A stretch of DNA of 64,000 nucleotides from Polyodon spathula (Eukaryota; Chordata; Actinopteri; Acipenseriformes; Polyodontidae). Where the stretch lies: the NCBI RefSeq assembly GCF_017654505.1, contig NC_054537.1, positions 71,690,618 through 71,754,617 on the forward strand, in the 5' to 3' direction. The translations under genes were made by a program, and so were the position numbers. Position 1 is the stretch's first letter, and the number at the start of each line of letters is the position of its first letter. The notes under the pieces were generated by a model. The model was not told where the DNA came from. It did no database searches and was given only the letters and a program-made list of their open reading frames with translations. Positions 36,653 to 45,738 of this stretch are shown here, one piece after another.

Positions 36653-36780
36653 TTAACACTAGAACCGCCGAGATTTCGGACTACATACAACCGCCACACC
36701 CGCAAAATGTGCGGCTCCATTTTAAAACTGTTTTGATATGAAAATGAAAAACAAACAATCAGATACAACATTTTTTATTT
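36653..36780. mobile_element. Left end of a piggyBac-like element (tentative)
   Basis: TTAACACTAGAACCGCCGAG starts at a TTAA (36,653-36,656). TTAA followed by CACTAGAA resembles piggyBac-family termini in vertebrates (CCCTAGAA-like). No transposase or matching right end could be found downstream. The extent is arbitrary. Confidence 0.4.
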
Positions 36781-37486
36781 TTTATTTATGAACGTCATAC
36801 GTACCATTTTCAGAGCAAAAACACTGTATTTATCCAAATTCTAATACGGTTACATTCATATTTCAGGGCAAACACTATAACCAGTGAATAGTGTGTAATT
36901 GATAAGAAAAGTGCAGGAGAACTCAAAACTCAAACAATCCAATACTCAGACTCTGTCACTACTGGTCAAAGGACCTAAGAAAATAACATCATCCAAAAGG
37001 CATTGTAACATAGGAAGCCTTTTAAACAGTTTATTAGCACCAAAATTAATTATTCTGGCATCTGTGGATGGTGCAGAGTGACAAATTATACAATTTAATT
37101 TACAAATTCACTGACCGTTGAACATTCCATTGTAGATTTATAGCAATAAGAAGGTGAAAAGTGCGCAGTACAGCCAATCGGGCCCAAATTAAAGCACAGA
37201 AAGACTGTACAGGTTCCAGGGGTGGGGGGTTAAGTTGTGACCTCTAATCAACTGAATGACCTCACTTCTTAGATTTTTTTTTGTTTATGTACTGTTTTTA
37301 AAGGGTTAAATATACAGTTGGTAAAACTTACACTGTAAAAAATGGTTCTCAAAATAAGAAAATATTGAACTACTTGTTTCAAGAAAGGAATTTGGAGCCA
37401 CGTAAGAAATGTTATCTAGTTTTAAGAAAAATAAAAAAAAAGTTAGAAAATATAAAATGACCTGTAAGACAAAAATACTTAAATCA

Positions 37487-37488
<2 letters not shown>
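36781..37488. other. No feature seen
   Basis: A+T-rich, no supported ORF or repeat other than short A runs. Confidence 0.3.

Positions 37489-37550
<62 letters not shown>
37489..37550. repeat. (TA)n microsatellite
   Basis: Thirty-one uninterrupted TA units. Confidence 0.97.
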
Positions 37551-37554
<4 letters not shown>

Positions 37555-37580
37555 GTAATTAAATTGCTCCCAGACCAAGG

Positions 37581-37616
37581 TTTTTCAGAACCTTATCAGC
37601 ATAAGGTTCTGAAAAA
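37581..37616. repeat. Perfect hairpin: 16-bp arms, 4-base loop
   Basis: TTTTTCAGAACCTTAT and its exact complement flank the loop CAGC. It lies between the TA microsatellite and the transposase-like ORF remnant at 37.66 kb. A perfect stem of this length in otherwise decayed DNA is notable; it could be a subterminal hairpin of the neighbouring element. Confidence 0.9.
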
Positions 37617-37660
37617 GCAGCTCCAGTTAGTTTTTTTGTTTTGTTTTGTTTTGTTTTTTA

Positions 37661-38805
37661 ATGCATCCAGACGGACGGGGCATTAAAAGGGGTCATTGGA
37701 GCTGTTCTTTCAGAACCATATGCTAACAAGTTACTTGGAGGTTTCAAAGAATGTGAGGGAATGGTATATGCTCCTTGTAGATACTGTGGCATAACCAGAA
37801 ACGAGATGCAACATTTATTTTCTTTCAATAAGTATCGTATGAGAAGCATGGTGATATACTTGGCTCAATGTGATGAAATTGAAAGGGCAGATACTGAACA
37901 CTTAAGACATCATCTTCGTATTTTATATGGAATTAAGAGACATATCAATTTATGTGAATTAGCTGGTTTTAACATTACTACCATGCTGCCACATGATTTA
38001 ATGGATGTTGTACTTGAAGGTATTGCACAGTTTGAGATTAAAGCAATTTTGACAAAGTATATACTGGAACAGACAACCTTTACCTTAGAGCATTTAAATA
38101 CAAAATTTTCAAATTTTCATATAGTTATATGGATGTTAGAGACAAGCCATCTGAAATGTAATGGTCTACCCTATATTCAGAGGATAATAACATTAAACAA
38201 AATTCAGGTCAAATGGTAGTTTGATAAAATTCTTACCTTCTATTTTACTCCAATTTGGTATAGAATCTAATAATTAATTTCATCAGTTTATAACTGAGTT
38301 TTTGAAAATCAATCAAATACTTTTTTCTTATGTTTTGTCTTTGGGAACACTAAACAATTTAAAGTTACGGATTGAGGACCATCTAAAACAATTTAAAAAT
38401 ACATTTCCCCAAAACAAAATTACCTCATACATTTTCCCCAAATTATACAATATTTAGGTCCTGCAGTAAGGTGCTCATGTATGAGAATGGAAGCAAAGTA
38501 TCAGTTTTTTAGAAATCTCGTACCACAGCAACATTTTAGAGCCCTATGCAAGTTTGGCTGTATGGTTCCAGAAAGCAGAATGTTTTAGTAACTTTTGTGA
38601 AGAAGCATCAGCACATCTACTTTTTTCTTCTGAACAGTTAACTGGTCCATGTTCTAAAGTTTCTTTAACCAAACTGGACTATGTTAAAGATAAGCTTCAA
38701 TTAGATGATGGTATCACGGATAATGATTCTGCAATTGTGTACTCTGTGAAACGTGATGCTCAGTGGCTCCAAATGTATTACTGGGCAGATACTTATTCTT
38801 GGTGA
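37661..38805 (+). pseudogene. Transposase-like ORF of the MxxxLEG family (possibly EnSpm/CACTA-like), broken
   Basis: A first segment carries ATKGVIGAVLSEPYANKLL-like sequence, then MVYAPCRYCGITRNEMQHLF (Cys pair) at 37,761 onward. It continues with RHHLRILYGIKRHINLCELAGF and LPHDLMDVVLEGIAQFEIKA (about 37,985-38,045), the most diagnostic block, and TFTLEHLNTKF. A frameshift near 38,120 and stops follow. CMRMEAKYQFFRNLVPQQ-like sequence (near 38,478-38,535) and a last segment to 38,805 complete the layout. I recognise the set (CRxC, LPxDxMxxxLEG, MRxEAKxxFF) from unnamed repetitive proteins of fishes and invertebrates; linking it to CACTA-type transposases is tentative. DNA-level ends were not found. 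Confidence 0.55.
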
Positions 38806-39035
38806 TGTAGATGGCCAACTGTCTGTAGTTTGGCTTGTAGTTGATATCTATATTGTAAATATGTCTCAACCATTTTTTTAAATGAAGTTATTTGAAACAC
38901 TAAAGATTTGCACCTGATGTCCTGGCATATGAAATAGCAGAACCAAATTTACCAGACCATTTTTAAATAAATACACAGTTGTGTTGATTTTAATTGTTAT
39001 GCTAAACTTATATTCAAGGAAGAGTTATATGTTCC

Positions 39036-39761
39036 TGTGGCAAAGTGGCTAGAGGAGGGGAACAGGTGTAGCGGTGATGCAATGCAGGAGTGACAGGCAG
39101 ACAACAGTTTCCAATGAAAAAGGTGCTTTTATTTATAATCCAGGTCTGGTGACCGTTAAAGAATAAATCCCTGGCTATACACAACAATGTGTAAAGCGCG
39201 GGGATAGCAATAATAGGGCACAGTCCCAAACAAAACAAACACACGGTCACCAGTCCTGGGTGAGTGCAATTGTGCTGGTGGTCAGTGCAAACACAGGTAC
39301 TTCGTGACAGTGGTGCAGTAGTGATCCGGATCGTGCTGACCCTCGGCGACAGCTCCGGATTTGTGCTTCAACTGTCTGGTGGTGCAAAACACGGACTATT
39401 ACAAAACAGACAAAACCCAAAACACAATACACAATACGCTCTTCTCTTTCTGCACGAGAGCTCTTCTCTCGGTCCTTCTCTCTGCTGAGCTTTTACCCAA
39501 ACGAAGGAAAAGATCAGCATTACCCTGGCCCCTATATGTAATCCCGCATGATATCTAGGTAAACGGTTGCAGCTGCCTCTCGTTTACCTTTCAAATCAAT
39601 ACGGTCTTACAACAGAGTCGCGCTTCTTTCCAGGCTGACCCACTTCCCTGACCCGGAAACAAACTGTCAGGCCGGCCCTTCCAGATACTTCTCCTCCCGT
39701 TCTTTAGCGCTCTCACAGGTCGGGAGGAAGATTCATCACCAGAACTCATCTTTCCATCACA
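39036..39761 (-). mobile_element. Solo LTR of the Gmr1-like family
   Basis: TGTGGCAAAGTGGCTAG at the left and CTTTCCATCACA at the right. It is closely similar over its whole length to the two LTRs of the intact element at 56-62 kb and lies in the same orientation. GTTCC is directly repeated at 39,031-39,035 and 39,762-39,766, an exact 5-bp target duplication. At 726 bp it lacks an 18-bp internal duplication (GCAGCTGCC repeat) that the intact element's LTRs have, so it represents another subfamily. Its presence shows this family transposed here at least twice. Confidence 0.92.
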
Positions 39762-40209
39762 GTTCCCATAAAATTTGATTTGCTAGATTTATTAGACATG
39801 CACTGCACATAATTAAGTTTTTTAGCTAGAAGGAGTAGGCTTAATTGTGTGGTAATGCCAGCATCTTGCAGTTATACACTTTAAGTCATAACAGTCACAA
39901 AGATGTTGACCTTTGAATATTTTTGACTAATCCAACTTGGCTGCCAAACCAGTTGACCAGTTGACCTGTCTTAAACAAATCTCAATCTAAGGGAATTCTG
40001 TGCACCAAATCTCAGGTCTCTGCCATAAGCCATTTTAGACAAGTAGATCCTTGGTCCAGAATTTTCACAAAATCAATTATGGCTGCCAAACCATGAATAA
40101 AACTCATCACCCCTCATTTGGCAACTTGCCAGAAGTGAATTAGGTGTCCCTGGTAATGGACGTGCAACAAAATGTCCCTTTTTGTTGTTGAGTTGGTGTG
40201 GAATGACCC

Positions 40210-40903
40210 TGTGGAAGGGTGGTAGGTAATTCACTGACACAGGAGACAGACAGGTGAATTTGGCAACACTGCACAGGTGCCCAGTTTTATTTTAGGGTGC
40301 TGGTTTTTCTTTAGTCCTGCAGATGGCGCTGTGGGTCCGTGGTCTGATTTACCAACGATGGTAAACAGAACCACGGGCATACCAAGCGATGGTACACAAT
40401 ACCGGCACCCTTACAGGTGCTTCAAAACAATAGAAAGCACAAAGAAACAGGGAAAATAAAACTGTAACAAAAACTACAAAGAAAAGGTGCTGCACTTTGC
40501 AGTGATATCCCGGTCGCCGCTGCCCATGCGACCCGGATCACCGTCCTACACTGCCGGCTCACTAGCCTGCTCTGATATACTCATCAGGGGTCTGCCCAAG
40601 GGTTCCCCGCCCTCAATATCTCGCTCTGAACCTCCGTTTCTTTCTCTCCCACTGGTTATCGGTCGTTGACCAGCGCTTCCGCACTCTCGGCGCGTTTAAC
40701 AGGGAAGAGCTGAGGAAACAACAGAGCGTTAATTTATAGGGCTAACAATCTCCCAAGACGCACCTCTCAGCCATTCAGAGAGGGGGAAAGTCCACACACC
40801 CACTTTCCCACCTCCCCGTGTCACTGCCATGACTCACAGGCGGTTGTTGGACGACTGTAGCCCTCTTCCTGCAGCCCGTGAACACGCCAGCAGAGTCAGC
40901 ACA
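40210..40903 (-). mobile_element. Solo LTR (family D) with exact target duplication
   Basis: Begins TGTGGAAGGGTGGTAGG and ends AGAGTCAGCACA. The 5-bp GACCC flanks it at 40,205-40,209 and 40,904-40,908. TTTTATTTTAG near the left end (an AATAAA-type signal in inverse) and AATTTATAGGG near the right give minus orientation. Composition is GC-rich relative to its surroundings. It resembles the Gmr1-like LTR only in the first bases and general layout. Open frames inside are chance. Confidence 0.8.
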
Positions 40904-40908
40904 GACCC

Positions 40909-42349
40909 ATATACATGAAATCTGTTATACATGAAAACATGTGTTTACAAGACAGTGTAGTCTGGTCTTTTTACTTTTGTCAGGTGCTTAAATTATCAGT
41001 AGTTGCACATACAAACACACAATTATCATAACAAAACTTGACCATGGTTATTCCTTTACAAAATTCCTCATCATCAAATACACAATAACATAGTATAGTT
41101 AGAGATAAATAGGTTACAGAATCCCATTCCAGAATTAGTATGATATACCACAGTGAATTGCGCTCAGGCCGGTTGATTTCAGAGTTCATTACCTTTGAAA
41201 AGGTTATCTACACCTAAGCTAAACTGCTGAGACTGGCTATCTCACCATTTCTAAATGTTAATCACTCCCCCAGGGAAGGGATTACTTAAGATGGCTATTT
41301 GCTAGATATTCTCTCGACAAAACACTGCAGAGTCATTTATGCCTACCAAGTCACCCGAAACATGCGCACATCTTGTGCATAGAAACAATTTAATAGACAC
41401 TTAAATCTGCAGCACAGAATTTATACTTTCGGGTGTTCACTCAACAAATATGAAAAGAAAATGATCTCCAATTTCTGTACTACAGTGTCAGACACGAGGA
41501 GAGTCATGTTGCTAATGGTCTATAAATCAATGAGTAGGAGGCTTGTTTATTGCTACACTTCAACTTCCCAGTTGTCTGCTCTATGATGGAAGCCCATTAT
41601 TATGATATCATATCGCTAACACTCAGTAAATAGAGGATACACCATAAACATTCATAGAGTACTGTAGTTATTCCACAAATGAGGATGGTCGAATATTTCT
41701 TGAGTGGAATAATCACAGCACTCTGTTCATTGAGTTTTCTGTTTATAGAACAAGGATAATTATAAAATAGAAAGTTTGTTTAAACCTAAATTAAACAAGG
41801 GAGAGCACTATGTATCATTGTATTTTCATTCATATTTAGTTACTTTCATTTAATTTTCAACCTACACCAGTTTATTTATTTATTTATTGCAAATGGCTAT
41901 TTTTTATTTGTAGTAGCTTCAGCATTTTTTTTTTATTATCTTGCTTCTAAAACTAAACTATAAAGCACTTTCATTTTATGAGTCAAATGGCAATAATTAG
42001 AAAAGACATATAAAAAGAGGTCTCTAAACCACTCATACTGTATGCTTATTTTTTCACATTTGGTCAAAAAAGCTTTCCAGGGCTACTGTATTGATAAAGA
42101 ATTGCTTGGTACTGTCTGTAGTTGTAGTAGAAAATTGTGCAAGGTTACATCACAAACAGGATTGTCAAGTCTCTTGAACATAAGATGGGCTTTTCCCTGT
42201 AAAAAAAAACAAAAAAGTTGTGGTCAAATTGCATGGCTTTAAAGCCACCCTTTTTAAGCCAAGTCATGTTTTGGCCATGCACTTCCAATACCGTGAGGAA
42301 TATACATTTTATGTGAGTGCTACTGTCACAGGTAGGAAACATCAAAATA
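40909..42349. other. No feature seen
   Basis: A+T-rich DNA without elements. A small TTTA iteration lies near 41,870-41,888. Confidence 0.35.
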
Positions 42350-42354
42350 AATAC

Positions 42355-42868
42355 TGTTTGGGATACTAGGGTAGCAACACCTTGCAACGGCGACACAGAA
42401 AGCCAGACAATACTTAAAAAAAAGGTTTTATTGATTGAATTCTACAAACCTTTAAAAAAACTATATAGCATTATACAAATATATAAAATAGACCTAAGAT
42501 CAACAATAACTAACAATAATAATTCAATCTGCTGCTTGATTCTCCTGGGCGGCTCAATCAGACTCTGCTCCTTGCCACTCTCCAACTGGCAGTAGCGGCC
42601 CCTTTACAAACAACCTACTCGTCGTTGTCTGGTTATTTGTATGTTTGTTTGTTTGTTTGTGTTTCGTTTCATTCCTCTGTTCTTTATACATCTCATCACA
42701 TCCCCTCGCTGTTCTCCCCACTGTTCTCCCCAAGCGGTTTCTGTCTTTTAAAATCCTAAAGCTAATTAAAATTAATTAACCCCCTCGTGTGGAATGCGCT
42801 TCCTAACAGTAATCAATTCAAGGGGAGGAGGGTGTCCAGCAAAGCCTGTGATTATTAAATAAATATCA
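42355..42868 (-). mobile_element. Probable solo LTR (family E)
   Basis: TGTTTGGGATACTAGGG to AATAAATATCA (TG...CA), flanked by AATAC at 42,350-42,354 and 42,869-42,873. A GGTTTTATTG word near the left end (AATAAA-type signal in inverse) suggests minus orientation. No second copy is present in the window to confirm the ends, so the call rests on the termini, the duplication and the layout. AATAC is a low-complexity word, so a chance match is possible. Confidence 0.55.
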
Positions 42869-42904
42869 AATACAAAAATACAAACAATCAATTCTAGATA
42901 AAGT

Positions 42905-43446
42905 TGTGTGGTCAGGTGCAGTGAATGAAGCAGGTCCACACAATCTTTCTCCCAAAACAGTGCTTGTTTTAATGATAACAAAAATAATAACAAAAAAACA
43001 ACACAAATAAGTCCACCCCTTTACCAGCAATGGTATTGGGGGGTACGCAGCAGCTCTTCTTAATTGAAAATAAAAAGTAAACAAAAACAGGACTTTGTCA
43101 AAACACGTAATCCCAAAAACAAAGCAATACAGGCTCCAGCCGTCTATTTTCATTATCAGCATAAGGCGAGGTTTTGACGTAGCTGCTCCCCTTTGTACCC
43201 AGCAAACTCCTCCCCGCAGTCACAGCGTTGCCATGGTTTCCCTAATAGAGGGCTGCCCCGCAGCTGACTGCAATGGAATCATCCTGAGTACTTGCAGCTA
43301 CGCGCCCCTCCTAATATGGTCACCTTCCGGTTTCCACCTACCACAGAGGTGGCAGCTCTAGGAGGCAGCTTACCTTCCCCCTTACACAGCGCCCTTTCTA
43401 ATCGGGAGGGAGATTTACAGCATCGATCCTTTCTCTCTCTATCACA
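42905..43446 (-). repeat. 3' LTR of the family A gypsy element
   Basis: TGTGTGGTCAGGTGCAG to TCTCTATCACA. It matches the solo LTR at 3143-3822 closely, apart from lacking about 140 bases after GGACTTTGTC (near 43,099). The internal coding region starts within about 85 bases on its right. The left junction is AAGT and no duplication can be tested because the other end is lost. Confidence 0.85.
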
Positions 43447-43529
43447 AGGTGCCATGAAAATAAACTCAGTGATAAAGGAAAAAAAAAGATACACAAACAA
43501 CCTACTTTTCTCAGGACCTATATTTATTT

Positions 43530-44254
43530 TCACGTTCTATAACGCTCAGGGAGTTTCCCTAAATTACTCCTATTTGACCTTCTGGGTCCATCTAGTGGAG
43601 GCAGAGGAGGCTCTTGCATCTGAAACAACCAACCAAGCATTGGCTGAGGATCAGAATTTTCTGGGCTATTTATAGGCAGAGTTTCTTTGGTATACAATAT
43701 ACAGGGTCTCAATATATTACGGTGCAAGGTATGTATTGGAACCTGGCGCTGCTCCTGTTGTACTTTATAAACCGGGAGAGAAGGATTGACTTGACTCACC
43801 ACTATGTAAGATTCAGGCACCCACTGATCAGCTACCTTACCCCTGCCTTGCAATCTCTGTGCTTTCACCAGGACTTGTTCATCAGGCAAGAAGGGAGTAT
43901 CTTTGGCTTTCTTATCGTAATGTTGTTTGGATGTTTCGGCTCTCTTTCCTATCTTTTTTCTGGCTTGGTAGATATCCAAAAGGTTGGATTACTGTTTGCC
44001 ACAGCCCTCGCAGTAGTTACAACTTTCTGGTCATTTGTTGGCACTGCCCATGCAAATTTAGTAAACAGGTCTGTTATAACCAAAATATTTTGAAAGGTAT
44101 CAGTAGGTCTACTAAGAGTCAAAAAATCAAGGGCCACAATCTCAAGTGGGGCATTAGCTATAATTGGAATCAGTGGAGCAGGGTTATTGGACAGGGCCTT
44201 CCGTAATACACAACGAGGGCAGGCCTTATGCCAGTCGTGCAGCTGTTGTTCCAT
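43530..44254 (-). pseudogene. Gypsy integrase, internally deleted
   Basis: The N-terminal part (frame 43,949-44,254) has WHKACPRCVLRKA (zinc-binding Cys pair) and VALDFLTLSRPTDTFQNIL with the first catalytic Asp, then DLFTKFAWAVPTNDQ. The frame is then joined to ARAVANSNPTFW and runs out. The C-terminal part (43,530-43,979) begins IYQARKKIGKRAETSKQHYD and carries FLPDEQVLVKAQRLQG and a beta-rich domain. The region that should hold the second Asp and the Glu is absent, so a deletion removed the catalytic centre. Confidence 0.8.
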
Positions 44255-44304
44255 CTTTGGCCAAAAGAACTTGTGCTGAATGACAGAAAGGGTTTTCTAT
44301 AGAC

Positions 44305-45114
44305 CTAAATGTCTCGACCTTTCATGGTACTCCTGTCAAATCTCCTTCCATCTGTTTTGGGGGCTATAATCTGACATCCTACCTCTTGTGTTGCAGGGTC
44401 CAACTGACATCGACACAGCACTCCTCGATATTCCAAGCAAGACCGCTGTTGGAATGTTTGTTTCAACTCTGCAGTCATCCTCTGGCGTTCCGATGGGGTA
44501 GAGGTGTCCATAAAAAAATAGCAAACTTGGCTTACCAGACCATCTTCTTTCTGAGCTTGTCTCCACAAGCCTGGAGCCCATCCCCACGACACAGGGAAAT
44601 ATTCAATGATTCTGCCTTCTCCAACAGCTCCAGAACAGCAAGCTTGCACAACCTCACTAGATATTTTCTGCAGTGCTGGGATCTCCAAGTTATCCCGGGA
44701 TTCTTCTAATGGTTCATCTCGTGGATGTCCATGAGTCAACCGGGAAATCACATCAGCATTAATATTGTGTTTACCTGCCCTATACTGCACCTCAAACTGA
44801 AAGTTTGGAAGTTGGGACACCCAGCGTTGTTCAACTGCCCCTAACTGGGCGGTGTTTAAATGGGCCAAAGAATTGTTATCCGTATATACTGTAAACGTGG
44901 CTCCAAGCAGATAATCTTTAAATTTATCAGAGACAGTCCATAACAAGGCCAGCAGTTCTAGTTTAAATGAACTATAGTTTGCATGGTTCTTCTTGCTAGG
45001 GTGTAGGCTGTGACTTGCATAAGTGATTACCCATTCTTTCTCATCTTGTAATTGTGAAAGGATAGCTTCCAGACTCCTTTTGCTGGCATCAGTATAAACT
45101 ACAAAAGGAAGCAA
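44305..45114 (-). pseudogene. Gypsy RNase H and integrase zinc-binding lead-in
   Basis: A 269-residue open segment. VVYTDASKRSLEAILSQLQD (first Asp), SSFKLELLALLWTVSDKF (Glu), FTVYTDNNSLAHL (Asp) and YRAGKHNINADVISRL (Asp) are the RNase H signatures in order. A tether region of about 130 residues follows before integrase. Motifs are intact here, although the surrounding reading frame is broken at both ends. Confidence 0.82.
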
Positions 45115-45147
45115 AAGACATAATGGGGGTTGATATTAGCATCTGTT

Positions 45148-45735
45148 TTAGTTGTCGCAGTTCCTAGTCCACATTATAGGTTCCTGGAGTTCTCTTTTAT
45201 TTTCAGTCCGTTTCCCAATTAACAAAGCCTGCAATGGCCCTGCGATAGCAGCGAATTTCAGAATAAATCTCCTGTAGTATCCCGCAAATCCTCGAAAGAA
45301 ACTGGCTACGACCTCAGTTGTAGCATGAGGGGGCAACGTCTTGTACCACTGTCAGCTTAGATGGGTCAGGTTTTACACCCTTTCAACTTACTACATGACC
45401 CAAGTAGGAAACTTCTGGTAGCAAAAAATGGCATTTCTCTTGTCGCAGCTTCAATCCATGAGTACTCAGTTTTTCAAACACTGCATCTAAATGACTCAAA
45501 TAGGAATCGAAATCAACAGAACAAACAATGGTGTCATCTAAATAAATTAGTAATGAGTCTGAGGATTGATTATTAAAACAGCTCTGCATCAAACGCCGAA
45601 ATGTGGCGGGGGCATTACATAACCCAAAGGGCATTCGCTCAAACTCGTATAAACCAAAAGGTGTAGTAAAAGCAGTCTTTTCTTGGTCAGCTATCTTGTA
45701 CTTATATGACTGTATTGGAGGTATACCTGTCTTGT
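45148..45735 (-). pseudogene. Gypsy reverse transcriptase C-terminal part
   Basis: From the right edge on the minus strand: ADQEKTAFTTPFGLYEFERM, MPFGLCNAPATFRRLMQSCF, the catalytic LIYLDDTIV (near 45,530-45,555), LRQEKCHFLLPEVSYLGHVV and, in another frame, FFRGFAGYYRRFILKFAAIA (45,240-45,310). The active-site YLDD is kept. The N-terminal fingers and palm start are missing at the truncation near 45,738. Confidence 0.85.
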
Positions 45736-45738
45736 TTA

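Larger units (their letters stand above)
42905..45738 (-). mobile_element. 5'-truncated Ty3/gypsy element (family A), minus strand
   Basis: The 3' LTR at 42,905-43,446 is followed rightward (upstream on the minus strand) by integrase C-terminus, integrase, RNase H and RT, stopping inside RT near 45,738. Order on the minus strand is RT - RNase H - integrase - LTR, the standard gypsy order, in contrast to the element at 56-62 kb. The 5' LTR, gag, protease and the start of RT are missing. Frameshifts and a deletion in the integrase core make it inactive. Confidence 0.88.

Noticed and set aside
39014..39558. Small ORFs on both strands
   Set aside because: Inside a solo LTR; no conserved protein domain.
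40277..40669. GC-rich ORFs that could suggest an exon or CpG island
   Set aside because: They lie wholly within a solo LTR bounded by an exact GACCC duplication.
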